From Thermohalobaculum sp039030915 (GTDB taxonomy: Bacteria > Pseudomonadota > Alphaproteobacteria > Rhodobacterales > Rhodobacteraceae): DNA of 64,000 nucleotides. A program made the position numbers and the translations under genes. Positions within the stretch are counted from its first letter, which is position 1; each line of letters begins with the position of its first letter. Of the stretch, positions 53,554-62,550 are shown one piece after another. Location: contig JBCCDG010000007.1 of NCBI GenBank assembly GCA_039030915.1, positions 1 to 64,000 on the forward strand, in the 5' to 3' direction. Below the pieces are notes generated by a model, which ran no database searches, was not told where the DNA came from, and saw nothing but the letters and a program-made list of their open reading frames with translations.

Positions 53554-53592
53554 CCCGCGCCGCGCCTGGAAAAAGATCCGGCGCGGCGCGGG
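53554..53592 (-). terminator. Strong GC hairpin between mutL and the M16 genes
   Basis: CCCGCGCCGCGCC (53554-53566) is the exact inverse complement of GGCGCGGCGCGGG (53580-53592), with a 13-base loop containing five T on the minus strand. It begins eight bases beyond the M16 stop at 53600, where a terminator would be expected. No T run follows the stem, so it may be factor-dependent or a 3'-end stabiliser. A smaller palindrome GGCGCC-TGGA-GGCGCC lies at 53529-53544. Confidence 0.5.
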
Positions 53593-53599
53593 GTGTGGG

Positions 53600-54970
53600 T
53601 CAGAGGCCGGCCGGCTGACCGACCACCACTGTCGAGAGCGCATCCGCATCGAGAAGCCGGGCGGCCACCCGCCCGATGTCCTCCACCGTCACGGCATCGA
53701 CCAGACCGTTGCGCTCGGCGATGTAGTCGAGGCCGAGCTCGTACTGCTGCGCCGCGACCAGAAAGCCCGAGATCTTGCCGTTCGAATCGAAACGCAGCGG
53801 AAAGGCGCCGGTCAGGTACTGCTTGGCGTTCGCCAGCTCCTCCTCCGTCACGCCTTCCTCGGCCATGCGCGCCCATTCGGCCCGGATCACCTCGAGGCTC
53901 TCCCCGATCCGCTCGTTCGCCGTTTGCACCTGGCCGACATAGAGCGGCGCGCCGTCGATATCGGCGAGATAGGAGTAGACCCCATAGGCCAGACCGCGCT
54001 TCTCCCGCACCTCCGTCATCAGGCGCGAGGAAAAGCCGCCGCCGCCCAGGATGTAGTTCATCACGAAGGCCGGGATGTAGTCCGGATCGTCCCGCGGGAT
54101 GCCCTGCTGGCCGAAGACGGCGACCGATTGCGGAATGTCGAGGCTCACCACCACCACGCCCGGCGGTGGCACGCCTTCCGGGTCGTCCGGCAGCGCTGCT
54201 GCCTCGGGCGCGATCTTCGGCAGACCCGTCAGCATCGCATCCACGATCCGGCCCGCCCGCTCCGCATCCACGGCGCCCACCACGGCAATATGCGCCCGGT
54301 CGAGCGTCATCAGCTTCGCGCGCTGCGCCACCAGGTCGTCGCGGGTGATCGCGCCCACGCTCTCAGCCGTCCCGCTCACCGGGCGGCCATAGGGGTGTTC
54401 GGGGAAGAGACGGTTATAGAACGCCTTGCTCGCCTGGGCGCCCGGATCCGTCTCATCTGCCGCGATGCCGGCCAGCACCTGCGTGCGCACGCGCTCGATG
54501 GCATCCGGATCGAAGCGCGGCTTCGTCAGCCGGTCGTTGAGAAGGGCGGCCGACGCCTCCAGGTTCTCCGCCAGCATCTGCGCGCTCACGCTCACGCTGT
54601 CGCGCCCGGCGGAAAAGCCGAAGCGGGCGTTGAGCGCGTCTGCGGCCTCGGCCGCCGCCACCGCATCGCGGTCTGCCGCGCCCTCGTCGAGCAGGCCCAT
54701 TGTCAGCCGGCTGACACCGGCCAGGCCTTCGGGGTCGAGCCGCGCGCCGCCCTCGAAGCTGATATCGACCGAGACGATGGGGATCGTCGGCGCCTCGAGA
54801 TGCCAGAAGACCTTGCCGTTCGGACTGGTCTGTTCCGTCACCGGCAGGGAGAACTCGGCATCCGCCGCAAGGCCTGGCGCGGGTGCGAGGAGCGGCGCGG
54901 CCAGAAGCGCCGCTGCCAGCGCCGCCGATACCGCCATGCCTGTCGGGCGGGTAAGGATCGTCATGCTCAT
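53600..54970 (-). CDS. M16-family peptidase-like protein, probably non-catalytic partner
   Basis: A 456-residue periplasmic protein (signal peptide about 1-35, PGLAADA) with two M16 half domains. The zinc motif H-x2-E-H is absent: the matching region reads GVSRLTMGLLDEGAADRD. The R/Y pair typical of the partner subunit (SSRLMTEVREKRGLAYGVYSY) is present. This is the pattern of the inactive subunit of two-chain M16 proteases such as the Sphingomonas heterodimer. Its ATG overlaps the stop of the active subunit by four bases. The pair should degrade peptides in the periplasm. Confidence 0.92.
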   Translation of the reverse strand: MSMTILTRPTGMAVSAALAAALLAAPLLAPAPGLAADAEFSLPVTEQTSPNGKVFWHLEAPTIPIVSVDISFEGGARLDPEGLAGVSRLTMGLLDEGAADRDAVAAAEAADALNARFGFSAGRDSVSVSAQMLAENLEASAALLNDRLTKPRFDPDAIERVRTQVLAGIAADETDPGAQASKAFYNRLFPEHPYGRPVSGTAESVGAITRDDLVAQRAKLMTLDRAHIAVVGAVDAERAGRIVDAMLTGLPKIAPEAAALPDDPEGVPPPGVVVVSLDIPQSVAVFGQQGIPRDDPDYIPAFVMNYILGGGGFSSRLMTEVREKRGLAYGVYSYLADIDGAPLYVGQVQTANERIGESLEVIRAEWARMAEEGVTEEELANAKQYLTGAFPLRFDSNGKISGFLVAAQQYELGLDYIAERNGLVDAVTVEDIGRVAARLLDADALSTVVVGQPAGL

Positions 54971-56493
54971 CCTGCCTTCTCCTCGCTCTGCGTCAGCCGG
55001 CCGGTCACCGAGGCCTCGATCCGCAGAAGCTCGCTCGCCACGCGCTTCACATCCTCCGCCGTCACGGCGTTCATCAGCTCGGGCCAGCTATGGAGGTCCT
55101 CGACACTCAGGCCCAGCACCGCCGCGTTGCCATAGGTACGGGCGAGGCCGGACTGGTTGTCGAGCGAGTAGAGATGGTTCGCCCGCGCCTTGCGCTTCAC
55201 GCGCTCGAGCTCGGCTGCCGTCGGCCCCTCGGCGGCGATGCGCGCGAGCTCCGCGTCCAGCGCCTCTTCCACCTCGTCGAGCGTGCGTCCGGGCTTGGAC
55301 GCCGCATAGATGCCAAAGGTCGTCGTGTCCTTCGCCGTCGGAATGTACCAGGCCGAGGAGCCGACCGCCGGGCCGTCCCCGAATTCGAGCGCCTGGGTGA
55401 ATCGGGAGGTCTTCCCGTCCGCCAGCACGTCCGCCAGGATCGAGAGCGCGGCTGCGTCTTCCTTGGTCCCGGGTCCGTAGGCCGGCACCTTGTAGTAGCG
55501 GATCACATAGGGCTGACGCACCCGCGGGTCGCTCATGGCGAGGCGCCGGGGCGCGAGCTGCGGCGGCTCGGACGGCCGGGCCTCCGGTGGCCGGCCAGAG
55601 GGCGCGAGCGGCCCGTAATGCTCCTCGGCCAGCGCACGCACCTCGGCCGGGTCCACGTCGCCCGCAACCACCAGAACCGCGTTGTCCGGCGCATAGAACC
55701 GGTCGTAGAACGCCTTGGCGTCCTTGAGGTTCAGCTCCTCGATCTCGTGGCGCCAGCCGATGATCGGCACGCCATAGGGATGGTTGAGGTAGAGGGCGGC
55801 GCGCAACTGCTCCCCGAACAGGTTGCTCGGGTCGTTATCCGTCCGGCTGTTGCGCTCCTCCAGGATCACGTCCCGCTCGGTCGCCACCAGATCGTCGTTG
55901 ATCCGGAGGTTCTTCATGCGGTCCGCTTCCATGCCCATCACGATCCCGAGCCTGTCGGACGCGATGCGCTGGAAATAGGCCGTGTAGTCCCAGGAGGTGA
56001 AGGCGTTGTCCTGCCCGCCGTTCTGGGCCACGACCTTCGAGAAGCCGCCCTCCGGGATCTTGTCGGTCCCCTTGAACATCAGATGCTCGAAGAAATGCGC
56101 GATCCCGGACTTGCCCCAAGGCTCGTCCGCCGCGCCGACCTTGTACCACACCATATGCGTGACGACGGGAACGCGGTTGTCCTCGATCACGATCGCCTGC
56201 ATGCCGTTCTCGAGCGTGAAGGTTGTGACCGGCGGAAAGGGCCAGTCCGCGTCACCGGCCGCGTCTCCCGCCGGCGCTGCTTCGGCCACGGTCGCCTTCT
56301 CCGCCTCGGCCGTGGCGCCCGCGGTGCTTTCGCCGAAGGCAGGAGCCGTCGCCAGCAGCGCAGTCAGCGCCATGGCCGCCCCGAGCGCGAGGCTCGTGAG
56401 CGGGAGTGCTGCGCGCGGCGCCTCAGCGAGCACGGCGGTTGAGGTCTCGGCCGGCCGGCATGGCGGTGCCGCGGACGGGTGGGTCAGGCGCAT
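54967..56493 (-). CDS. M16 zinc metallopeptidase, catalytic subunit
   Basis: A 508-residue M16 peptidase with signal segment (about 28-55, ending APAFGES) and a charged linker before the catalytic half. The inverted zinc motif is H133-F-F-E136-H137 in GIAHFFEHLMFKG, with the third ligand Glu in the downstream ERDVILEERNSR helix. The second half lacks a zinc site, as usual. GAGGGAGAA just upstream supports the ATG. It pairs with the inactive subunit that follows through an ATGA overlap. A role in clearing signal peptides or outer-membrane protein fragments is usual for such pairs but is inferred. Confidence 0.95.
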   Translation of the reverse strand: MRLTHPSAAPPCRPAETSTAVLAEAPRAALPLTSLALGAAMALTALLATAPAFGESTAGATAEAEKATVAEAAPAGDAAGDADWPFPPVTTFTLENGMQAIVIEDNRVPVVTHMVWYKVGAADEPWGKSGIAHFFEHLMFKGTDKIPEGGFSKVVAQNGGQDNAFTSWDYTAYFQRIASDRLGIVMGMEADRMKNLRINDDLVATERDVILEERNSRTDNDPSNLFGEQLRAALYLNHPYGVPIIGWRHEIEELNLKDAKAFYDRFYAPDNAVLVVAGDVDPAEVRALAEEHYGPLAPSGRPPEARPSEPPQLAPRRLAMSDPRVRQPYVIRYYKVPAYGPGTKEDAAALSILADVLADGKTSRFTQALEFGDGPAVGSSAWYIPTAKDTTTFGIYAASKPGRTLDEVEEALDAELARIAAEGPTAAELERVKRKARANHLYSLDNQSGLARTYGNAAVLGLSVEDLHSWPELMNAVTAEDVKRVASELLRIEASVTGRLTQSEEKAG

Positions 56494-56630
56494 GCGTCTT
56501 CTCCCTCGGATACGATCCCGGGAGAGATAGGGGGAGAAGGTGGCTAAGTCAGGCCCGGCGCGCGCATTGCCGCGCCGTGGAAGGCCGCGAAAGCCCGCCG
56601 CTCGCGGAAATGTCAGCGCGCCGCCGTCCC

Positions 56631-57236
56631 TCAGCCGTCGGCGTCGGCCGCTGGGGCCGCATCCGGATCGGCCGTTGCGGTCGGATCGTTCGGCGCGGGT
56701 ATCCCGGTGCGCTGCAGGCGCTGGCTCTCGGGCACGGGCTCGATCACGTCCTCCGGATCGAAGGCCGGCGGTTCCGTCAGCCCGATGACCTCGAAGATGC
56801 TCGGCGGCTCGTAAGGCCCGTCGGCCTCCGCCTCCGCCGCGGCCACCGCATCGGCCTCCAGCGTCGAGCGGATATCGCCGTCCGCGCCCGTCGCCGCCGC
56901 ACCGACCAGCACCTGCTCGCCCCGGCTCGGGCTGGTGGCCACACCGGCCGATCCCGCACCCGCGCCCAGAAGCGCTGCCTGCGCGTCGCGGTTGGGATCG
57001 GGCTCAAGCGGCGAGGGCACGCCCGGCCGCGGCTCGGGCAGCGTCTGCACCCCCGCCGTCGTCCGCACCTCGGGCGGCACGTAGAGCGGTGCGCGGGCGA
57101 CCACCTTGAACTCGTCCGGCGAGGGCTTCTTCTTGGCAAAGACGTCGAGCGGGCTGCCGATCTTGTCGCAGCCGCCCAGCGCCGCGGCCCCCGCGAGGAG
57201 TGCCGCCATGGCAGTGAGGCGTCCGGTCATACGCAT
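56631..57236 (-). CDS. DUF3035-type lipoprotein
   Basis: A 201-residue lipoprotein. A signal peptide with lipobox LGGC (Cys about 23) is followed by DKIGSPLDVFAKKKPSPDEFKVV, then APLYVPPEVR and other Pro-rich strands typical of the alphaproteobacterial DUF3035 family, some of which are called BamF-like and belong to the outer-membrane assembly machinery. The C-terminus is acidic and low-complexity. GGAGG eight bases upstream favours ATG 57236 over ATG 57230. It lies between lspA, whose product processes such lipoproteins, and the M16 genes. Confidence 0.92.
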   Translation of the reverse strand: MRMTGRLTAMAALLAGAAALGGCDKIGSPLDVFAKKKPSPDEFKVVARAPLYVPPEVRTTAGVQTLPEPRPGVPSPLEPDPNRDAQAALLGAGAGSAGVATSPSRGEQVLVGAAATGADGDIRSTLEADAVAAAEAEADGPYEPPSIFEVIGLTEPPAFDPEDVIEPVPESQRLQRTGIPAPNDPTATADPDAAPAADADG

Positions 57237-57262
57237 TTCCTTTCCTCCGTCCGCCGCGCGGC

Positions 57263-57754
57263 TCATGCCTTCCAGGCGATGAGCACCGCGCCCGCGAAGA
57301 TCGCCACATCGGCGATGTTGAAGGCGTAGGGGTTGGCAATACCGCAACAGCTCATGTTGAGAAAGTCCGCGACTGCGCCGTATTGCAGGCGATCCCAGGC
57401 ATTGCCGAGCGCGCCGCCGATTACGATACCCGCTCCGAAGGCCACCGCGCGCTGTCCCTTCTGCGGCGCGCGCCGTCCCGCCCACCAGAAAAGCCCCGCC
57501 GAAATGCCGATGGCCAGCACGATCAGCCCCCAGCGCATCACCTCGGGCGGCGCGAAGGTCAGCCCGAAATTGATCCCCTCGTTCCAGGCCATCACGAAGT
57601 TGAGGAACGGGTCGACCACCTCCATGCGCCCCAGCCGCGGCAGGTCGATGATGTCGATCACCGCCCATTTCGTGAGCCGGTCGAGCAGAAACACGATCCC
57701 GGCCGTCCACAGGATGAGCCGCATGGAGGGGGCGAGGCGCGCCATCGCCATCAT
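57263..57754 (-). CDS. lspA: Lipoprotein signal peptidase II
   Basis: A 163-residue, four-helix aspartic peptidase of the inner membrane that removes lipoprotein signal peptides. Catalytic aspartates are D130 in AVADFLN and D149 in FNIADVAI, with the conserved GNAWDR between helices. The start is uncertain: ATGs at 57754, 57751 and 57745 and a GTG at 57778 are in frame and no clear ribosome binding site is seen. The gene follows ileS directly, as in many bacteria, and precedes a lipoprotein gene. Confidence 0.93.
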   Translation of the reverse strand: MMAMARLAPSMRLILWTAGIVFLLDRLTKWAVIDIIDLPRLGRMEVVDPFLNFVMAWNEGINFGLTFAPPEVMRWGLIVLAIGISAGLFWWAGRRAPQKGQRAVAFGAGIVIGGALGNAWDRLQYGAVADFLNMSCCGIANPYAFNIADVAIFAGAVLIAWKA

Positions 57755-57760
57755 CGGCAG

Positions 57761-57779
57761 GGTGGGGTTCCACCCCACC
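57761..57779. repeat. Hairpin palindrome between ileS and lspA
   Basis: GGTGGGGT (57761-57768) and ACCCCACC (57772-57779) form a perfect 8-bp stem around TCC. It resembles the GGTGGGCGG palindromes at 184-245 and sits in the short ileS-lspA gap, possibly adjusting translation of lspA. Confidence 0.45.
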
Positions 57780-57820
57780 GCTCGTCTCGGCCCGGGCGCA
57801 TGGCGCGGCCGACCCGCGCC

Positions 57821-60784
57821 CTAAGCCAGGACCACATCGCAGCGCCCGCAAACCGCCTCGTGCCGGTGCCGGCCCACATCCGGCAGGATGCGCCAGCAGC
57901 GCGCGCATTTCTGGCCGGGCGCCTTCTCGAACAGCACCCCGATGGTCGGCTCCTCCAGCCGGAACGCCCCCGCCGGCGCTGCGCCCTCGCGCAGTTCGAG
58001 GCCGGACGTGATGCAGAGCTCCGCCATGTCGACGCTGCGTGCCGCCGCCGCCGTCTCCGCGTCCTCGACGAAGAGGATGGGAGCCGCTTCCAGCGACGCG
58101 CCGATGGTCTTCTCCCGCCGCTCGATCTCGAGCGCGCCCAGCACCACGCGCCGCGCCGCCCGGATCTTGGCCCATTTCGCCGCCAGCGCCTCGTCGCGCC
58201 AATCGGCCGGCGTCTCGGGGAAATCCGTGAGATGCACCGAGCTCTCCGCGCCCGGGAACCGCGCCAGCCACACCTCCTCCATCGTGAACACCAGGATCGG
58301 CGCCAGCCAGCGCGTCAGCCGGTGGAAGAGCGCATCCATCACTGTCCGCGCCGCCCGCCGCTTGGGGCTGTCCGCCGCGTCGCAATAGAGGCAGTCCTTG
58401 CGCACGTCGAAATAGAAGGCCGAAAGGTCGGACGTGACGAACGAGAAGAGCCGCGAGAACACCCCGTCGTAGTCGAAGGCCCGGTAGCGCGCGCCAACCT
58501 CCGCATCGAGTTCCGCGAGGCGATGCAGCACCCAGCGCTCGAGCTCCGGCATCGCCGCCGGCTCGACGCGTTCGTCCTCGGAGAACCCGTCGAGCGCGCC
58601 CAGCAGGAAGCGGAAGCCATTCCTCAGCCGCCGATAGCTGTCGGCCGTGCCCTTCAGGATCTCCGGCCCGATCCGCTGATCGGCCGTGAAGTCCGCCTGC
58701 GCGACCCAGAGGCGCAGGATATCCGCGCCATATTGCCTGATGACCTCCTCGGGCGCGGTGATGTTGCCCAGCGACTTGGACATCTTCATGCCCTTCTCGT
58801 CGAGCGTGAAGCCGTGGGTCACCACCGCCTTGTAGGGCGCCCGACCCTTGGTCCCGCAGGCCTGCAGGAGGGAGGAGTGGAACCAGCCGCGGTGCTGATC
58901 CGTCCCCTCGAGATACACGTCCGCGGGCCAGACCCCGTCCGCCCGATCGCGGAGCACGAAGGCGTGGGTGCTCCCGCTGTCGAACCAGACGTCGAGGATA
59001 TCGTCGACCTTCTCCCACTGGTCCGCATCGTTCCGGCCCGCCAGGAACCGCTCCTTGGCACCGTCGGCGTACCAGGCATCCGCGCCCTCCGCCCGGAAGG
59101 CTTCCACGATGCGCGCATTCACCTCCGGGTCGCGCAGGATGTAGTCGTCGCTCGCCGGGTCCCCGCCCTTGCGCTTGAAGCAGGTCAGCGGCACGCCCCA
59201 GGCGCGCTGGCGCGACAGCACCCAATCGGGCCGCGCCTCGATCATCGAGTGCAGCCGGTTCCGCCCCGCCTTGGGCGTCCACTCGACCAGCGCATCGATC
59301 GACGCCAGCGCCCGCTCCCGGATCGTCGCCCCGTGCTCGCCCATCCCGTCGTCGAGCGCCTTGTCGATGGCGACGAACCATTGCGGTGTGTTGCGGAAGA
59401 TGAGCGGCGCCTTCGACCGCCAGGAATGTGGGTAGGAGTGCTTGAGCCGCCCGCGGGCCAGCAGGCTGCCGGTCTCGACCAGCTTGTCGATGACCGCCCT
59501 GTTCGCCTTGCCCTCCTTGCCCTTGGCATCGAGGATCGCGAGGCCCCCGAAGAACGGCAGATCCTCCCGAAAGCTTCCGTCCTCCAGCACGTTGTAGGTC
59601 ATCGGCAGCCCGTACCGCTGCCCCACCTCGTAGTCGTCCGCACCGTGAGAGGGTGCCGTGTGCACGAACCCCGTCCCCGCCTCATCGGTCACATGATCGC
59701 CGGGCAGCATGGGCACATCGAAGTCCCATTCGCCCGCCGCATCCTCCGCCCCGCGGAGTGGGTGCGCCATCGCGAGGCCCGACAGCTCCTCCGCCGTCAC
59801 GTCGCGCAGGCGGCGGTACATGTCGTCGTCGAGCCGCGCCTGCCCCATCACGCTCTCGGCCAGCGCGTCAGCGATCAGATACCGGTCTCCGATCCGCGCC
59901 CAGCACTCCTCCGGCCGACCTGTCACCTCATAGAGGCCGTAAGAGAGCGCGGGGTTGAAGCACACCGCCCGGTTCTGCGGGATGGTCCAGGGCGTGGTGG
60001 TCCAGATCACGACCTGGGCGCGAAGGAGCTCATCGTGCAGATCTTCATCGATCCCATCGCGCAGCAGCCCATATTTAGCGACGATCGGGAACTTCACCCA
60101 GATCGTGTGGCTCTGGTGATCGTGGTATTCGACTTCGGCCTCGGCCAGCGCGGTCTTCTCGACGGGGCTCCACATCACGGGTTTCGAGCCCTGGTAGAGC
60201 GTGCCGTTCATCACGAAGGTCATGAACTCCGCGGCAATGGTCGCCTCCGCGTCGAAGGCCATGGTGAGGTAGGGATCCTCCCAGTTGCCGGTGACGCCGA
60301 GGCGCTTGAATTCCTCGCGCTGCACGTCGATCCAGCCCTCGGCGAACTTGCGGCATTCCGCGCGCAGCTCGTTGATCGCGACCTCGTCCTTGTTCTTGCC
60401 TTTGCTGCGGTACTGCTCCTCGATCTTCCACTCGATGGGCAGGCCATGGCAGTCCCAGCCCGGCACATAGCGCGAGTCGTAGCCCAGCATCTGATGGCTG
60501 CGCACCACGAAGTCCTTGAGGATCTTGTTGAGCGCGTGCCCGATATGGAGGTGCCCGTTGGCGTAGGGCGGCCCGTCATGCAGCGCGAAGGGCGGGCGCT
60601 CCCCCGCCTCGCGGCGCAGGCGGTGGTAGATGTCGAGCTTCTCCCAATGCGCCAGCCATTCGGGCTCGCGTTTCGGCAGGCCCGCGCGCATCGGGAAATC
60701 GGTCTTCGGCAGGAACAGCGTGTCGCGGTAGTCGGGGCCCTTGCCCTCGCTCTCGGCCGCGCGGTCGGTCGTCTCGGCGCTCAT
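57821..60784 (-). CDS. ileS: Isoleucyl-tRNA synthetase
   Basis: A 987-residue class I synthetase charging tRNA-Ile. The HIGH motif is H80-I-G-H in ANGHLHIGHALN, the KMSKS motif appears in KGMKMSKSLGN, and the editing domain lies between. The C-terminus carries a four-Cys zinc knuckle, CARC ... CGRC, marking the bacterial type with a zinc tail rather than the eukaryote-like mupirocin-resistant type. Start ATG 60784 has GAGAGG upstream, and an in-frame extension to 60838 is unlikely. It heads the ileS-lspA-lipoprotein gene order. Confidence 0.96.
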   Translation of the reverse strand: MSAETTDRAAESEGKGPDYRDTLFLPKTDFPMRAGLPKREPEWLAHWEKLDIYHRLRREAGERPPFALHDGPPYANGHLHIGHALNKILKDFVVRSHQMLGYDSRYVPGWDCHGLPIEWKIEEQYRSKGKNKDEVAINELRAECRKFAEGWIDVQREEFKRLGVTGNWEDPYLTMAFDAEATIAAEFMTFVMNGTLYQGSKPVMWSPVEKTALAEAEVEYHDHQSHTIWVKFPIVAKYGLLRDGIDEDLHDELLRAQVVIWTTTPWTIPQNRAVCFNPALSYGLYEVTGRPEECWARIGDRYLIADALAESVMGQARLDDDMYRRLRDVTAEELSGLAMAHPLRGAEDAAGEWDFDVPMLPGDHVTDEAGTGFVHTAPSHGADDYEVGQRYGLPMTYNVLEDGSFREDLPFFGGLAILDAKGKEGKANRAVIDKLVETGSLLARGRLKHSYPHSWRSKAPLIFRNTPQWFVAIDKALDDGMGEHGATIRERALASIDALVEWTPKAGRNRLHSMIEARPDWVLSRQRAWGVPLTCFKRKGGDPASDDYILRDPEVNARIVEAFRAEGADAWYADGAKERFLAGRNDADQWEKVDDILDVWFDSGSTHAFVLRDRADGVWPADVYLEGTDQHRGWFHSSLLQACGTKGRAPYKAVVTHGFTLDEKGMKMSKSLGNITAPEEVIRQYGADILRLWVAQADFTADQRIGPEILKGTADSYRRLRNGFRFLLGALDGFSEDERVEPAAMPELERWVLHRLAELDAEVGARYRAFDYDGVFSRLFSFVTSDLSAFYFDVRKDCLYCDAADSPKRRAARTVMDALFHRLTRWLAPILVFTMEEVWLARFPGAESSVHLTDFPETPADWRDEALAAKWAKIRAARRVVLGALEIERREKTIGASLEAAPILFVEDAETAAAARSVDMAELCITSGLELREGAAPAGAFRLEEPTIGVLFEKAPGQKCARCWRILPDVGRHRHEAVCGRCDVVLA

Positions 60785-60952
60785 GGATCGCCTCTCATCG
60801 CTCGTCGGTCTGTCTGTTGGCGGAGGGCAGGCGCGCAAGCCCGCGCAGCACGATGCCCGATGTCACCCGGCGCCGCTTAGCGGGCCGGGACGGTAATTCG
60901 CGCATCGACCCGACGCGGGCTGCGAAAAGAAGCGGTTCCGTCCATGCGCGCC

Positions 60953-60981
60953 GCTATAGCCGCGCGCGCCGAAGACGTAAA
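60953..60981 (-). promoter_or_regulatory. Predicted ileS promoter
   Basis: On the minus strand TTTACG (60981-60976) and TATAGC (60958-60953) are 17 bases apart, each matching four of six consensus bases. Transcription would start near 60946 and give a leader of about 160 bases before ileS, long enough for attenuation, though I see no T-box or leader peptide. Confidence 0.4.
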
Positions 60982-61072
60982 GCACGCGAAGGCGGCGTCC
61001 CCGCGCCCGCGATGGTTGAATGCGCGCCTTCCCTTTGGTCAGCTAAGACGTGGGAACATGAGGAGCGGGTTC

Positions 61073-61759
61073 ATGAAGCGGTACATCCTGGCGGCTGTCG
61101 CGGTGGTTACGCTATTCCCTGTGGGCGGGGCGCAGGCGCTCCTCGTCAACGGCGACTTCGAGACGGGGGACCTGACGGGCTGGACCCTCTTCACCACACC
61201 AAACGGCAACCTCGCCTCGTCGGGCGTGCCCGGCTCACCGGGCGTCGTGTCGTTCGACACGGATGGCGATAGCACGGCCACCAGCAGCGCCGTCTTCTCC
61301 GTAGGGCGCGCCTCAGGGATCAGTCCTGAAGAGGGCGGCGGCATCTTTCAGAGCTTCAATGTGGCGGCGCCAGGTCTCTACAGCGTGAGCATCGACCTTG
61401 CGGTGACCTTCAACGATGCGCCGGGAGGGTCCAACGCTAACAGCGGAACCTTCTCCCTCCAGATCGACGGCGCGGAGGTCGACAGCTCTCCGGCGATGAG
61501 CATCGTCAGCGGCGCCGAGATCCGCGACGTGATGACCGCGGTCGTGCCGCTCACGGCCGGCCTCCACGAGTTCCGCGTCCTGATCACGCGTCCGTTCGTT
61601 AGCAACACGATCGACCTGGCCCAGTATCTCGACAACGCGTCGGTCAGTGCGGTGGCGGAGGTGCCTCTGCCGCCCTCGATGCTGCTGCTGGCCGCCGGCC
61701 TCGGGGGCTTCGGTGTCGCGGCACGCCGCCGCCGCGGAAGGGCGCGGGCACAGCGCTAG
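61073..61759 (+). CDS. Secreted protein with VPLPA-CTERM-type sorting tail
   Basis: A 228-residue exported protein. ATG 61073 is preferred over 61058 because AGGAG lies seven bases upstream. A signal peptide (about 1-22, GAQA) is followed by a beta-sandwich starting LLVNGDFETGDLTGWTLF, typical of carbohydrate-binding-like modules. The C-terminus is VPLPPSMLLLAAGLGGFGV plus a run of arginines, which is the alphaproteobacterial VPLPA-CTERM sorting signal recognised by an exosortase/EpsH-type enzyme. It would be processed and released or attached at the surface, often with exopolysaccharide. No exosortase gene is in the window. Confidence 0.9.
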   Translation: MKRYILAAVAVVTLFPVGGAQALLVNGDFETGDLTGWTLFTTPNGNLASSGVPGSPGVVSFDTDGDSTATSSAVFSVGRASGISPEEGGGIFQSFNVAAPGLYSVSIDLAVTFNDAPGGSNANSGTFSLQIDGAEVDSSPAMSIVSGAEIRDVMTAVVPLTAGLHEFRVLITRPFVSNTIDLAQYLDNASVSAVAEVPLPPSMLLLAAGLGGFGVAARRRRGRARAQR

Positions 61760-61776
61760 CCGCATGCCCCCAACCC

Positions 61777-62334
61777 TCAAGCCTCGGCCGCGGGCACCGT
61801 TCCCGTGGGCCTGCCATCCAGGCTCACGGCGTTCTTGCGCCGCCAGTAGTCTCGAACGCCATCTTCGCCCATCTCCTCGTAGAAGGGCAGAAGCTCCGTC
61901 TCCCCCCGGCTCGCCTGGAAGGCCATCAGCGGCACGCCCGTGCCGCAGGAGGTCTGGAGGAGCTCGATTCCGAGGTCGAAGACCTGCCGGCTGCCGGCCA
62001 TGGGCGGAAAGGGTGCCACCGCTTCCGCCCAGCCGGGCTCGTGCGGATGCACCGTGCGCGCCCTGCCATAGATGCGCAGGATCATCGCCGGCCCCTCGAA
62101 GGCGCACCACATCAGTGTCATGCGGTCGGTATCCGCCAGATGCGCCGCCGTCTCGTTGCCGCTACCGCTGAGGTTCAGCCAGACGATCCGCCGGTCGTCC
62201 ACGATGCGCAGCGTCGCCATCCCCTTGGGCGAGAGGTTGACGCGCCCGTCCCGCGCCGCCGTCGCCACGAAGAAGAGCGGCTGGCGCTCGATGAAGGCGC
62301 GCAAGGTGGGGTTCAGCTTCGTGCCCATCGCCAT
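61777..62334 (-). CDS. Pyridoxamine 5'-phosphate oxidase-like flavin-binding protein
   Basis: A 185-residue split-barrel protein of the PNPOx-like group. The start FIERQPLFFVATAARDGRVNL and the pattern VWLNLSGSGNETAAHL are characteristic of a subgroup that binds FMN or F420-like cofactors. It is shorter than true PdxH and lacks its C-terminal substrate motif, so pyridoxal synthesis is unlikely. Function is probably a general oxidoreductase or heme-utilisation-like role. A good GAGAGGAG lies upstream. Cytoplasmic, convergent with the VPLPA-CTERM gene. Confidence 0.85.
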   Translation of the reverse strand: MAMGTKLNPTLRAFIERQPLFFVATAARDGRVNLSPKGMATLRIVDDRRIVWLNLSGSGNETAAHLADTDRMTLMWCAFEGPAMILRIYGRARTVHPHEPGWAEAVAPFPPMAGSRQVFDLGIELLQTSCGTGVPLMAFQASRGETELLPFYEEMGEDGVRDYWRRKNAVSLDGRPTGTVPAAEA

Positions 62335-62550
62335 CGGTTCCGCTCCTCTCCGGTCGCTGCTGGGGGCACGCTAGGCCAGCGCCCGGGCCGGGCATAGCGC
62401 CGCGGCAGGGGCCGGGCCGAGACTGCTGACATCTTTGCGCTCCTCCTGACGGAACCTGGCGGGAGGGCATCACAAGCCCGTCAGGCCCCTTGGCTCGGCC
62501 GCCGGCGCGGCCATCTGGGCACGAGACCCAGACGTCAGGGAGCCCCGTGC

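Noticed and set aside
57383..60880. Very long plus-strand open frame opposite ileS
   Set aside because: It is antisense to a fully recognised isoleucyl-tRNA synthetase, is rich in His/Arg/Pro as such GC-rich mirror frames are, and matches no family.
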